Below are positions 28,180-37,721 of a DNA stretch of 64,000 bases, piece by piece; the stretch's first letter is position 1, and every line of letters begins with the position of its first letter. A program made the position numbers and the translations under genes. A model generated the notes under the pieces. The model made no database searches. It worked only from the letters and a program-made list of their open reading frames with translations, and was not told the origin of the DNA. The stretch comes from Halarcobacter sp. (lineage in GTDB: Bacteria > Campylobacterota > Campylobacteria > Campylobacterales > Arcobacteraceae), in the NCBI RefSeq assembly GCF_963676935.1, contig NZ_OY781470.1:248001-312000 (forward strand), read 5' to 3'.

Positions 28180-29586
28180 ATGAGCAATAATGTAAAAATG
28201 GCAATTCCAATAGTAATTGCGGTTGTTGTAGCACTACTTCCTACACCAGAAGGTTTAGCAGTAAATGCACACTATTTCTTCGCAGTGTTTTTAGGAGTAA
28301 TTGTTGGGCTTATTTTGGAGCCTATCCCACCTGCACTAATAGGTTTAGTAGGTGTTGCATTTTGTGCAACTTTTGGATTAGTTGGTGAAAGTGCAAAAGA
28401 AGCAAGAAACTGGGCTTTAAGTGGTTTTTCTAATGGGGTAATTTGGTTGATTTTTGCAGCATTTATGTTTGCATTAGGGTATAAAAAATCCGGCCTTGGA
28501 AAACGTATATCTTTACTCTTGGTGAAAAAATTAGGTAAAACAACACTTGGGTTGGGTTATGCTGTAGCATTTGCTGATGGTATTTTGTCTCCATTTATGC
28601 CTTCAAATACAGCAAGAAGTGCAGGGACTATTTTCCCTATTGCGATTAACATTCCACAAATGTTTAATTCATTACCAGATAATGAACCAAGAAAAATAGG
28701 TTCATATATTTCATGGGTTGCTATTGCTGCAACTTGTGTTACTAGTTCAATGTTTTTAACTGCATTAGCACCAAACTTGCTAGCAGTTTCATTAGTTGAA
28801 AAAAATATTGGTGTTGCTATTGAGTGGGGAACTTGGTTTTATACATTAGCAATAATTATGGTACCTTTATTTTTAGCAGTACCATATTTAGCATATATAA
28901 TTTATCCACCTGAACAAAAATATTCTCCTGAAGCTCCAGCTTGGGCTGCTGCAGAGTTAGAGAAAATGGGTTCAATTTCTAAAAAAGAGATATTAATGTT
29001 ATGCTTTGGTATCTTAGCTTTAGTTTTATGGATATTTGGAAAACAAATTGGAGTTAATGGAACAGTTGCTGCAATTGCAGTACTTTGTTTATTGGTTCTA
29101 TTTAATGTAATATCTTGGGAAGATGTAATTACAAATAAAGGTGCAATCAATGTATTTATCTGGTTTGCTACTTTAGTTGCAATGGCAGGAGGATTGAAAA
29201 AAGTTGGATACTTAAAATGGGCATCTGGCCTTATTTCAAGTTGGTTAGTTGGTCTTGATCCAGTTATGATAGGTATTATATTAGTGGTATTATTTTTCTT
29301 ATTCCACTATTTATTTGCGAGTGTAACTGCACATGTTGTTGCTTTACTTCCTTTATTTTTAGGAATTTCAGCAAACCTATTACCAACTGAGATGCTTCAA
29401 CCAACTGCAATGTTACTTGTTGGTTCTCTAGGTCTTATGGGAATTATAACTCCATATGCTACAGGGCCATCACCAATTTGGTATGGAGCAGGATATATCT
29501 CTCAAGCAAAATGGTGGACATTAGGTGGAATCTTTGGGGCTTTATTCTTAGCTGCCTTAGTTCTACTTGGATTTATTATTCTTTAA
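28180..29586 (+). CDS. DASS-family di/tricarboxylate transporter (CitT-like)
   Basis: Inner-membrane carrier of 468 residues with about twelve helices. The substrate-loop motif SNTARSAGTIFPI and the matching C-terminal loop around TPYATGPSPIWYGAGYIS are those of the CitT/SODiT branch of DASS, which exchange or symport citrate, 2-oxoglutarate, malate or succinate. The first helix contains LLPTPEGL, as in CitT homologues. An SD aaaagga precedes the ATG. The two-component system that follows may control it, since its sensor has a small-molecule binding domain; this is inferred from position only. Confidence 0.88.
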   Translation: MSNNVKMAIPIVIAVVVALLPTPEGLAVNAHYFFAVFLGVIVGLILEPIPPALIGLVGVAFCATFGLVGESAKEARNWALSGFSNGVIWLIFAAFMFALGYKKSGLGKRISLLLVKKLGKTTLGLGYAVAFADGILSPFMPSNTARSAGTIFPIAINIPQMFNSLPDNEPRKIGSYISWVAIAATCVTSSMFLTALAPNLLAVSLVEKNIGVAIEWGTWFYTLAIIMVPLFLAVPYLAYIIYPPEQKYSPEAPAWAAAELEKMGSISKKEILMLCFGILALVLWIFGKQIGVNGTVAAIAVLCLLVLFNVISWEDVITNKGAINVFIWFATLVAMAGGLKKVGYLKWASGLISSWLVGLDPVMIGIILVVLFFLFHYLFASVTAHVVALLPLFLGISANLLPTEMLQPTAMLLVGSLGLMGIITPYATGPSPIWYGAGYISQAKWWTLGGIFGALFLAALVLLGFIIL

Positions 29587-29603
29587 ATCTAACTAATAAA
29601 ATT

Positions 29604-29637
29604 AAGAGAGGTCAAGCTTTTTTGACCTCTTTTTTTA
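29604..29637 (+). terminator. Intrinsic terminator after the DASS transporter
   Basis: aagagaggtcaa pairs with ttgacctctttt around a short gcttttt-type loop, followed by a T run. It separates the transporter from the sensor kinase gene. Confidence 0.9.
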
Positions 29638-29662
29638 TTTAAACTTCACTATAATATTTCTT

Positions 29663-31831
29663 ATGAAAAAATTATTTTTATTTTTAATCTTTCAATCTTT
29701 TCTTTTTGCTAATAGTTCAATATTAATTATTAATTCATATCATAAAGGATATGAGTTTAGTGATAGCATAATTAATGGAATAGAAAAAACACTTTATACT
29801 CATACTGATATTGATTTAAATATTTTATATATGGATTCTAAGAGAGTTACTTCAAAAGAGTATTTAAATAGTTTAAAAAAACTATATAAAGTCCAGTTAA
29901 AAAATAGAAAATATGATTTAATAATAGCTGTTGATAGATTTGCTTATGATTTTGTTTTAAATATTTATCATGAATTTTTTACAAATGAACCAATATTAGC
30001 TGTTGGTATTGAAAATTTTTCCCATGAAAAAGCTAAAAGTTATGGAGTAGAAGATAAAGTTTCTGCTTTACTTGAAAGAAGAGACTTACAAGGAAATGTC
30101 GATATTATTCGTACAATTTTCCCAAGTATGAATAAACTATATATTATAAATGATAAAAGTTTAAATGCTTTGCATACTGAACCACTTATAAATGAACTAA
30201 TGGATAATTTTAATGGTAGTTTTGATTTAAAATATTTAAAAGAGGATAATTTAGAAAATCTAAAAAAAAGATTTTCAAAAAAAGAGGAATCAAGTGCTGC
30301 ACTTTTTATAAGGTTTTATAAAAATACAAATGGTGAACTAAATAAAAACCAAGAGATAGCAGATTTTATAAAAGATGCAAAAATACCTATATTTGTTACA
30401 GATTCTTTATTTATTAAAAAAGGAGCAACTGGTGGAAAGGTTGTTGATTTAAATAGATTTGGTGTCACTTCTGGAAAAATGGCTTTAGACATATTAGCTG
30501 GTAAACCTCATAAGGTTTTAGTTTCTGATGATTTGTATTATATCTTTGATTCAACAAAACTAGGAGAGTTTACTCTTCCTGTTGAAGCTCTTAAAGTTCC
30601 TTATGAATTAGTAAATAAAAGATTAACCTATTATGATAAACATAGAGGATTTATCAATTTTGTTTTTACCATTTCACCTTTTTTAGTTTTTCTTATTTTA
30701 GGGCTTGTGCATAACATATATATGCGAAAACAAGTAGAAAAAGATTTAATAAGAAGAATTGAATTTGATGAAACTTTATTAAATGCAATTGAAAGCCCAA
30801 TATTTTGGCAGGATTCAAAAGGGATAATTGTTGATTCAAATAATACTTTTTGTAGATTATTAGAAGTTGAGTGTAAAGACTTATATGGAAAAAAGCTTGA
30901 TGATTTTAAAGATAATCCAAAAGTGTTAAAAGTTATAGAAGTATTAGAGAAGTATAAACAAAATGTAGATGAAAACTATGAGTTTCATTATGAAGATAAT
31001 TTTGGCAAAAATAGAATTTATCTTCTTAAACAAGAGCAATTTAAAGATAAAAAAAGTAGTGCCGAAGGATATGTAACTATTTTTACAGATATAACAAAAG
31101 AAAAAGAGATAGTTTTAGAACAACAAAAAAATAGGCAATTTGTTATTCAACAAAGTAAATTAGCTGAAATTGGTGAGATATTTTCTTCTATAGCTCATCA
31201 GTGGAAATCTCCTCTTGTAGAGATAACAGCAATAGCTCAAGAATTATTTTATACTAAAAATTGTAAAGATATAAAAGAGGATGACAGTTTTGTAAAAGAT
31301 ATTATGAATCAAGTAACTTATATGACTGATACAATAAACGATTTTCAGAAATTTATAATGCCTTCAAATAAAAAAATAAATTTTAACATAGAAAAAGCAA
31401 TAAATTCAATGTTGCAAATTGTGCATCATAATATGAAATATAATAATATAAAAATAAGCCTAAATATAGAAAAAAATACAAATCTTAATGTGTATGGATA
31501 TAAAAATGAGTTTATGCAATCATTTTTGAATATAATAAACAATGCAAAAGATGCACTTTTGAATAGAGATTATAAAGATAGAAAGATTGATATTAATTTA
31601 TTAAATCATAATAATTATCTTATTATTACTATTAAAGATAATGCAGGTGGAATCAAAGATGAAAATCCATATAAAATATTTGAACCATATTTTACTACAA
31701 AAGAGGATGGACATGGTATTGGTCTTTATATGACTAAAGTTATTATAGAAGACAAAATGGATGGACAAATTTTTGTTAAAAATGTAGAGGATGGTGCAAT
31801 GTTTACTATTAGATTAGGGCAGAAAAAATGA
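29663..31831 (+). CDS. Sensor histidine kinase with ABC-type substrate-binding sensor domain and PAS domain
   Basis: A 722-residue membrane sensor. A signal peptide (1-17) is followed by a periplasmic domain resembling the ABC-transporter substrate-binding family PF04392 (about 19-310: ILIINSYHKGYEFSDSII, IIAVDRFAYDF). A transmembrane helix (about 329-352) and a PAS domain (about 362-480) come next. The HisKA box is IAHQWKSP with phospho-acceptor His512. The ATPase has the N box NIINNAKDAL, DNAGGI and GHGIGLYMTK. The HxWKxP form places it with PAS-linked HisKA kinases. The response regulator overlaps its end by four bases. Confidence 0.9.
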   Translation: MKKLFLFLIFQSFLFANSSILIINSYHKGYEFSDSIINGIEKTLYTHTDIDLNILYMDSKRVTSKEYLNSLKKLYKVQLKNRKYDLIIAVDRFAYDFVLNIYHEFFTNEPILAVGIENFSHEKAKSYGVEDKVSALLERRDLQGNVDIIRTIFPSMNKLYIINDKSLNALHTEPLINELMDNFNGSFDLKYLKEDNLENLKKRFSKKEESSAALFIRFYKNTNGELNKNQEIADFIKDAKIPIFVTDSLFIKKGATGGKVVDLNRFGVTSGKMALDILAGKPHKVLVSDDLYYIFDSTKLGEFTLPVEALKVPYELVNKRLTYYDKHRGFINFVFTISPFLVFLILGLVHNIYMRKQVEKDLIRRIEFDETLLNAIESPIFWQDSKGIIVDSNNTFCRLLEVECKDLYGKKLDDFKDNPKVLKVIEVLEKYKQNVDENYEFHYEDNFGKNRIYLLKQEQFKDKKSSAEGYVTIFTDITKEKEIVLEQQKNRQFVIQQSKLAEIGEIFSSIAHQWKSPLVEITAIAQELFYTKNCKDIKEDDSFVKDIMNQVTYMTDTINDFQKFIMPSNKKINFNIEKAINSMLQIVHHNMKYNNIKISLNIEKNTNLNVYGYKNEFMQSFLNIINNAKDALLNRDYKDRKIDINLLNHNNYLIITIKDNAGGIKDENPYKIFEPYFTTKEDGHGIGLYMTKVIIEDKMDGQIFVKNVEDGAMFTIRLGQKK

Positions 31832-32484
31832 AAATTTTAGTTTTAGAAGATAATGAAAGATTATCGAATGTTATAAATCAGGCATTAATTGCAGAAGGTT
31901 ATAATGTTGATTGTTTTTTTGATGGAGATGATGCTTTAGATGCTTTAGGAAATGGATATTCATGTTTTATTTTAGATATTAATGTACCAAATCTTGATGG
32001 TATCTCTATTTTAGAATATATAAGATATAACCATAGTACTACTCCTGTTATCATTATAAGTTCAAATCACGATTTAGAAAAAATACAAAAATCGTATGAA
32101 AAAGGCTGTGATGATTATTTGAAAAAACCTTTTTATATTTTAGAACTTGTCCAAAAAGTTAAGAAACTTTGTGTTGTTAAAAAACAATATTTGAAATTTG
32201 ATGAAGAGTATACGTATGATTTTATAAATCATAAACTTTTCAAAAATAATTTAGAGATTGAGCTTACTAAAAAAGAGATTTTATTTTTAGGACTTTTCTC
32301 CTCAAATTTACATCATGTAGCAACATATGATGAGTTAGAGGAATATGTGTGGGAAGGGGAAGAAACTACACTTGTAAATATAAGGTCTATGATAAAAAGA
32401 TTAAGAAAAAAGCTTCCTGATGACCGTATAGTTATTGTAAAAGGTATGGGATATTCTTTAAATAAAAATGTTAGTTTATGTTAG
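31828..32484 (+). CDS. OmpR-family response regulator
   Basis: A 218-residue DNA-binding response regulator. The receiver (1 to about 115) has the acidic pocket at Glu7/Asp8, phospho-acceptor Asp50 in FILDINVPNLDG, Ser78/Ser79 and Lys100 in LKKPF. The C-terminal winged helix (about 125-213) shows the ELTKKEILFLGLF and RSMIKRLRKKLPDDRIVIVKGMGYSL signatures. It is translationally coupled to the sensor kinase. The targets are unknown; the adjacent DASS gene is the simplest candidate. Confidence 0.93.
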   Translation: MKILVLEDNERLSNVINQALIAEGYNVDCFFDGDDALDALGNGYSCFILDINVPNLDGISILEYIRYNHSTTPVIIISSNHDLEKIQKSYEKGCDDYLKKPFYILELVQKVKKLCVVKKQYLKFDEEYTYDFINHKLFKNNLEIELTKKEILFLGLFSSNLHHVATYDELEEYVWEGEETTLVNIRSMIKRLRKKLPDDRIVIVKGMGYSLNKNVSLC

Positions 32485-32489
32485 TAAAA

Positions 32490-32517
32490 AAAAGCCTTAG
32501 ATCTCTCTAAGGCTTTT
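32490..32517 (+). terminator. Terminator after the response regulator
   Basis: aaaagccttag (32490-32500) pairs with ctaaggctttt (32507-32517) around atctct. The A and T flanks let it work on both strands, so it may also catch read-through from the fumarase gene. Confidence 0.85.
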
Positions 32518-32568
32518 ATTAGGACGATTAAATTCATTTTATTAAGAAGCTTGTATGTTTTTTCTTTT

Positions 32569-32582
32569 ATTTCACCTCCTTT
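32569..32582 (-). promoter_or_regulatory. Isolated perfect Shine-Dalgarno sequence after the fumarase gene
   Basis: On the minus strand the sequence aaaggaggtgaaat lies 22 bases after the fumarase stop and matches nearly the whole anti-SD tail of 16S rRNA. No ATG, GTG or TTG follows at normal spacing; the nearest ATG is about 30 bases away and runs into the hairpin at 32490. Its role is unknown. Confidence 0.5.
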
Positions 32583-32604
32583 AATAACTAGATTAAAATT
32601 GATA

Positions 32605-34095
32605 CTAAATAGTTCTCCACTTCTGTGGCCCAGTAGTATGAATAGAGTTCCCCTCTGTGTCAACAGCAACAGTAACAGGCATATCTTTAACCTCAAATTC
32701 ATAAATAGCTTCCATTCCCATCTCTTCAAATGCTAATACTTTTGCATCTTTAATAGATTGAGAAATTAAATAAGCTGCTCCACCTGTTGCAATTAGATAC
32801 ATAGATTTGTACTCTTTAATTAAATCAATTGTTGGTTGCTTTCTTTCAGCCTTACCAATCATTCCCATGATTCCAATTTCCATCATATCTTTTGTAAATT
32901 TATCCATTCTTGTTGATGTAGTAGGTCCCGCAGGTCCAACCTTTTCATCTCTTACTGGATCAACTGGTCCAACATAGTAAATAAATCTATCTTTTAAATC
33001 TACTCCATTTGGTAATGGTTTATTGGCATTTTTATATTCAACTATTTTTTTATGAGCTGCATCTCTTGCAGTTAAGATTTTCCCACTTAATAGTAAAGTG
33101 TCACCTGATTTAAACTCTTGTAGTTTCTCTTTTGTTAAATCTTCTATATTTACTTTTTTAATAGTATCCATTGGTAATTCAATATCTGGCCATAGGTCTA
33201 AATCTGGTTTCTCAAATTTAGCAGCTCCATTACCATCTAATTCAAAATGAATATGTCTAGTAGCTGCACAGTTTGGAATCATAGCTACTGGTAATGAAGC
33301 GGCGTGACAGGGATAATCTAAGATTTTTACATCTAATACAGTTGTAATACCACCAAGTCCTTGTGCACCAATTCCTATTTTATTAATATCTTCATACAAT
33401 TTAAGTCTTAACTCTTCAACTGCATTTTTAGGTCCTCTTTCTTTAAGTTCATGAATATCCACATGACCCATTAAAGATTCTTTAGCCATAAGCATTGCTT
33501 TTTCTGGATTACCACCAATACCAATACCTAAGATTCCTGGAGGACACCATCCTGCTCCCATTTGTGCTACATTTTCCATTACCCAATCATATACACTATC
33601 TGATGGATTTAATACAGTGAATTTAGATTTATTTTCACTTCCTCCACCTTTTGCTGCAACTGTTATCTCTATTTTATCTGAGTTATCTACACTATAGTGG
33701 ATTACTGCTGGAGTATTATTTTTTGTATTTTTTCTCTCACCTGCTGGGTCACTTACAATTGAGTATCTTAGAGTATTATCTGGGTGAGTATATCCTTGAG
33801 CTACACCTGCATTGATAATATCTTCTAATTCATTTGTTATATCAAGTTGTGCTTTTGTACCTACTTTTATAAATACATTTACACTTCCTGTATCTTGACA
33901 AAGTGGTCTATGTCCCATTGCACACATTTTTGAGTTTATTAAGATTTGTCCTATTGCATTTTTTGCTGATTCACTTTTCTCTTTTTCGTATGCTTCTACC
34001 ATACCTTTTACGAAATCTTCTGGATGGTAGTACGAAATATATTGTACTGCATCTGCTATACTTTGTTTTATATCATTCTCTGTGATTGCTGCCAT
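32605..34095 (-). CDS. Fumarate hydratase, class I (iron-sulfur, single chain)
   Basis: Interconverts fumarate and malate using an oxygen-sensitive [4Fe-4S] cluster. The 496-residue protein fuses the alpha part (N-terminal, with RPLCQDTGSVNVF and GGSENKSKF) and the beta part (from about residue 320, with KILTARDAAHK, YVGPVDPVRDEKVGPAGPTTSTRMD, and the closing HTTGPQKWR). Conserved cysteines are seen in CQDTG and CPPGILGIGIGG. It follows frdB by ten bases and so joins the fumarate reductase operon, linking malate to fumarate respiration or the TCA cycle. Confidence 0.93.
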   Translation of the reverse strand: MAAITENDIKQSIADAVQYISYYHPEDFVKGMVEAYEKEKSESAKNAIGQILINSKMCAMGHRPLCQDTGSVNVFIKVGTKAQLDITNELEDIINAGVAQGYTHPDNTLRYSIVSDPAGERKNTKNNTPAVIHYSVDNSDKIEITVAAKGGGSENKSKFTVLNPSDSVYDWVMENVAQMGAGWCPPGILGIGIGGNPEKAMLMAKESLMGHVDIHELKERGPKNAVEELRLKLYEDINKIGIGAQGLGGITTVLDVKILDYPCHAASLPVAMIPNCAATRHIHFELDGNGAAKFEKPDLDLWPDIELPMDTIKKVNIEDLTKEKLQEFKSGDTLLLSGKILTARDAAHKKIVEYKNANKPLPNGVDLKDRFIYYVGPVDPVRDEKVGPAGPTTSTRMDKFTKDMMEIGIMGMIGKAERKQPTIDLIKEYKSMYLIATGGAAYLISQSIKDAKVLAFEEMGMEAIYEFEVKDMPVTVAVDTEGNSIHTTGPQKWRTI

Positions 34096-34105
34096 AATTT
34101 ACTCC

Positions 34106-34834
34106 TTATGAACCTTGTACTGTTGCAAGTTTTCTTCTCATATAGGCAATTTTATTTTGTAATGGTAAATGTTTAGGGCAAGTATCTTCACAACCTAATA
34201 GTGTCATACAACCAAAGATACCATTATCGTCACCAACTAATTCATAATAATCATCTGTTGTTCTTTCATCATGTGGGTCACATTCAAATCTTGCTACTCT
34301 ATTAAGTCCAACAGCTCCTACAAAATCCTCTTTTATAAGTTTTGTACCACATCCAGCTACACAACATCCACACTCAATACATCTATCAAGTTCGAATACT
34401 GCATCAGCAACTTCTGGTTCAATTGGTTCTTCAATAGCTGCAATATCTGTTTCTTTAGAGGTATGAATCCAAGATTCAACTCTTTTACTCATTGCATCCA
34501 TCCAAACCCCAGTATTAACTGATAAATCTTTTATTAGTTTAAATGTAGGAAGAGGTAATAAAATAATCTCATCAGGTAAATCTTTTGTTAATGTTCTACA
34601 AGCTAGTTTTGGTCTACCATTAATCATCATTGCACAACTTCCACAAATACCAGCACGACACACAAAGTCAAAGCTAAGCCCTGCATCCATTGTTTCTCTA
34701 ATTTGTGTAAGAGCAAGATAGATTGTCATACTATCTGCTTCTTGAATTTTATACTCTTGAAAATATCCTCTTAGTTTTTCATCTTTATTTTGTGGATCGT
34801 ATCTAAGAACCTTGATTGTTATTTCTCTAGACAT
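34106..34834 (-). CDS. frdB: Fumarate reductase iron-sulfur subunit
   Basis: Carries electrons between the quinone site and the flavin in quinol:fumarate reductase. The 242 residues are close in length to the Wolinella protein. The cluster ligands are visible: the [2Fe-2S] set in CRAGICGSC with a later RPKLAC, the [4Fe-4S] set in CIECGCCVAGC, and the [3Fe-4S] set around GCMTLLGCEDTCPKHLPL. The ATG overlaps the frdA stop by one base, so the two are translationally coupled. Confidence 0.96.
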   Translation of the reverse strand: MSREITIKVLRYDPQNKDEKLRGYFQEYKIQEADSMTIYLALTQIRETMDAGLSFDFVCRAGICGSCAMMINGRPKLACRTLTKDLPDEIILLPLPTFKLIKDLSVNTGVWMDAMSKRVESWIHTSKETDIAAIEEPIEPEVADAVFELDRCIECGCCVAGCGTKLIKEDFVGAVGLNRVARFECDPHDERTTDDYYELVGDDNGIFGCMTLLGCEDTCPKHLPLQNKIAYMRRKLATVQGS

Positions 34835-36816
34835 TACTCATCTCCTAATCTTACATTTTTTCTTTTATATTCATTTTGTAATTCAAATGGCATTAGTGCA
34901 TCTTGGATTTGATATCTATCTTTACCTTCTGCTTCCATTTTCTCTTTAATATCATCAACTTCTTGTTGTCTAATGGCACTTAAAGGATTCTCAATTAAAT
35001 TACCTTTTGCACCATAACCTCTAAATCCTGGAGGAATTTCCATTTTCATAATATCTAATGGCTCATACTCAACAGTTGGCATAGTGTCACCTTCTTTCCA
35101 TGAAGTAAGTGTTCTTTTTAACCAGTTTTCATCATCTCTTTTTGGATAATCTTCTCTAGTATGAGCACCTCTAGATTCTGTTCTATCTAAAGCCCCTTTT
35201 GCTACACAAAGTGCAACTTTTAACATCATTGGAACTCTGTAAGCTTCTTCTAATTCAGGGTTAGCACTTAATTGTTTATTTTTAACAGCAACATTTTGAG
35301 ATTTGATATAAAGTTCTTCTAATTCTTTAACTGCTTTAGCTAAACCTTCACCATCTCTAAAAATACCAACATAATCTTGCATGATTTTTTTCATTCTATT
35401 TTTAATTTTAAAAACATCTTCACCAATATTTTTAGATACTAACTCTTTCATATATTTTTCTTTTTCAAAAACAAATTTTTCAATAGTTTCAGTTTTAATA
35501 TCTATTTGATTTTCTATACAATAATCTGCAAAATAATTACCTACAATCATACCTGCAACTACAGTTTCTGATACAGAGTTTCCACCAAGTCTATTAAATC
35601 CATGCATATCCCAACAAGCAGCTTCACCAGCACTAAAAAGTCCAGCTAAAGTTTGTGATTCCCCTGTTGGTTTAGTTCTAATACCACCCATAGAGTAGTG
35701 TTGCATTGGGTGAACTGGTGCCCATCCTTTTTTACCTTCGTCTGCTGGGTCAATCCCTGCAAAGTATTCGCAAATCTCTTGAACATCTCTTAAGTTTTTC
35801 TCAATATGTTCTCTACCTAAAATAGAGATATCTAACCAAAGGTGTGTACCATAAGGTGATTCTACACCTTTTCCTTTTCTCATATGTTCCATCATTCTTC
35901 TTGATACAACATCTCTACTTGCAAGGTCTTTTTTCTCTGGTTCATAATCTGGCATAAATCTGTGTCCGTCAACATCTCTTAGAACTCCACCATCACCTCT
36001 ACAACCTTCTGTTAAAAGGATACCTGATGGAAAAAGTGGAGTAGGGTGAAATTGTACTGCTTCCATATTTCCAAGTTTTGCAATTCCTGTTTCTAAAGCA
36101 ATAGCGGTACCTATACCTTCACAAATAACTGCATTTGTTGTAATTTCATAAATTCTTCCATAACCACCAGTTGCGATTAAAGTTCCTTTTGCAACATAAG
36201 CTGCAATTTCACCTGAAATTAGATCTCTTACAACTGCACCATAACATCTATTATTTTGATGGATTAATGCAATTGCTTCTTTTCTATCTTCTATATTTAC
36301 ATCTAGTTTTAAAGACTCATTTGCAACAGCAAATAACATAGTATGTCCAGTTGCATCAGATGTATAACAGGTTCTCCATTTTTTAGTACCACCAAAATCT
36401 CTTGAATTGATTAAACCATGTTTATTATCATCTTCAAAAATTGTTGTTCTTTTTGTATTGATAACTGCTTCATGATTACCTTTTTTAATTCTAGTCCAAG
36501 GTACACCCCATGCTGCTAATTCTCTAATAGCTTTTGGTGCTGTTGTAACAAACATTCTTGCTACATCTTGATCACATCCCCAGTCTGAACCTTTTACTGT
36601 ATCTGCAAAGTGAACATCTTCATTATCACCTTCAGACATTTTTGCATTACCTAAAGATGCTTGCATACCACCTTGTGCTGCTGCACTGTGAGATCTTTTA
36701 ACTGGAACTAAACTTAAAACTGTTGTACTTAAACCTTTTTGAGCAGCGGCAACACCGGCTCTTAACCCTGCTAATCCACCACCAATTACTAATGCATCAC
36801 AATATTTTATTTTCAT
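34834..36816 (-). CDS. frdA: Fumarate reductase flavoprotein subunit
   Basis: Catalytic subunit of fumarate reductase, 660 residues with covalent FAD. The N-terminal Rossmann motif is [12 protein letters not shown], and the flavinylated histidine is in [11 protein letters not shown]. The capping domain and C-terminal motifs ([25 protein letters not shown] with its catalytic-region arginines) are intact. The length and N-terminus match the Wolinella/Campylobacter FrdA. The gene lies between frdC (10 bases upstream) and frdB (one-base overlap). Confidence 0.97.
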   Translation of the reverse strand: MKIKYCDALVIGGGLAGLRAGVAAAQKGLSTTVLSLVPVKRSHSAAAQGGMQASLGNAKMSEGDNEDVHFADTVKGSDWGCDQDVARMFVTTAPKAIRELAAWGVPWTRIKKGNHEAVINTKRTTIFEDDNKHGLINSRDFGGTKKWRTCYTSDATGHTMLFAVANESLKLDVNIEDRKEAIALIHQNNRCYGAVVRDLISGEIAAYVAKGTLIATGGYGRIYEITTNAVICEGIGTAIALETGIAKLGNMEAVQFHPTPLFPSGILLTEGCRGDGGVLRDVDGHRFMPDYEPEKKDLASRDVVSRRMMEHMRKGKGVESPYGTHLWLDISILGREHIEKNLRDVQEICEYFAGIDPADEGKKGWAPVHPMQHYSMGGIRTKPTGESQTLAGLFSAGEAACWDMHGFNRLGGNSVSETVVAGMIVGNYFADYCIENQIDIKTETIEKFVFEKEKYMKELVSKNIGEDVFKIKNRMKKIMQDYVGIFRDGEGLAKAVKELEELYIKSQNVAVKNKQLSANPELEEAYRVPMMLKVALCVAKGALDRTESRGAHTREDYPKRDDENWLKRTLTSWKEGDTMPTVEYEPLDIMKMEIPPGFRGYGAKGNLIENPLSAIRQQEVDDIKEKMEAEGKDRYQIQDALMPFELQNEYKRKNVRLGDE

Positions 36817-36826
36817 AATATTATCC

Positions 36827-37594
36827 TTACTTTTTAATTATTTCTATAGTATCTGTTGGATTATATTTCATTGGAATATGATCAGCTCTTTCAATACCTA
36901 TTTTAATATAAGCTAAAAGTGTAACTGCACCTAAAGTTAAGAAAAAGATACTTACATATTTTTTTGCTTTAAGCATTTTTGTTCTTGTTTCTTTTGGATT
37001 CTCTCCATCAAACCAACCCCATTTCATAGCAGCTCTATATAAACCAATAGAACCATGAAGTTCAACACAGATTAATAAAACCATATATAAAAGCCACATA
37101 TTTTCACTTACAACTCTATGTGCACTTGCATATGGCCCAATATTTTGAGGTTGGGTAAACATTATATATAAGTGAATCATTGCTACAAACATCATAATAA
37201 ATCCACTAATCCATTGAAACATCCACATTGAAGTATCTGTATGTTTCATCATTTTAGAGTGTTCTTTTATTCTTAAGTATGCTTTATATGATGTAGGAAA
37301 TTTTCTTACACCTAAAATTGCATGTACTATAAATATTGCTGTAATTACACCAACAAAAACACTAACAATAATTGGAAGTCCACCATCAAAGATAAAATCT
37401 AATTCAAACATTTTTGTTACAGTGTACATAGTCTTTTCACCAAAAAGAATTGTTGAAACAAAAAACATATGTGCCATCATAAAAATAGCAAGTAGTACAC
37501 CTGAAGCTGTAAGTGCTTTATCTAGTTTTGCAGGAATTCTACTTTTTTTACCTTCTTCATTGATGCCTGTAAAGGCCTCGATAACTTTGTCCAT
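36827..37594 (-). CDS. frdC: Fumarate reductase diheme cytochrome b subunit
   Basis: Membrane anchor that oxidises menaquinol and binds two hemes b. The 255-residue protein has five predicted helices. Four histidines at 42 (MMAHMF), 91 (IVHAIL), 141 (MIHLYI) and 180 (VELHGS) are offset by exactly two from the heme ligands reported for Wolinella succinogenes FrdC (44, 93, 143, 182). This supports a diheme quinol:fumarate reductase. It is the first gene of frdCAB-fum. The SD aaaggag lies before the ATG. Confidence 0.96.
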   Translation of the reverse strand: MDKVIEAFTGINEEGKKSRIPAKLDKALTASGVLLAIFMMAHMFFVSTILFGEKTMYTVTKMFELDFIFDGGLPIIVSVFVGVITAIFIVHAILGVRKFPTSYKAYLRIKEHSKMMKHTDTSMWMFQWISGFIMMFVAMIHLYIMFTQPQNIGPYASAHRVVSENMWLLYMVLLICVELHGSIGLYRAAMKWGWFDGENPKETRTKMLKAKKYVSIFFLTLGAVTLLAYIKIGIERADHIPMKYNPTDTIEIIKK

Positions 37595-37719
37595 TTCTTC
37601 TCCTTTAAGAGTTTTTCTTATTTTGTAGAGAGAAGTTTACATATACAAAATGACTTTAGTGTGGTATTTAATGTAAAATTTTAATTTTTAATTTATTTTA
37701 GTACAAGCAAATGCTTGTA
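37595..37719 (-). promoter_or_regulatory. Promoter region of the frdCAB-fum operon
   Basis: The 125-base gap upstream of frdC holds the SD aaaggag and an AT-rich stretch containing tattttgtatatgtaaac on the minus strand as a weak -10 candidate. No clear FNR/CRP palindrome was recognised. Its far end overlaps the terminator of the AGCS gene. Confidence 0.3.
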
Positions 37720-37721
37720 CT
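37700..37721 (-). terminator. Terminator of the AGCS symporter gene
   Basis: agtacaagca and tgcttgtact pair perfectly around aa. On the minus strand the hairpin is followed by AT-rich bases with short T runs, and it includes the TAG stop of the symporter. Confidence 0.7.

Noticed and set aside
32481-32729. 82-residue minus-strand frame across the fumarase end and the terminator
   Set aside because: It starts inside the fumarase gene and runs through the hairpin at 32490. The strong SD at 32569-32582 lies within it, not before its start, so it does not support this frame.
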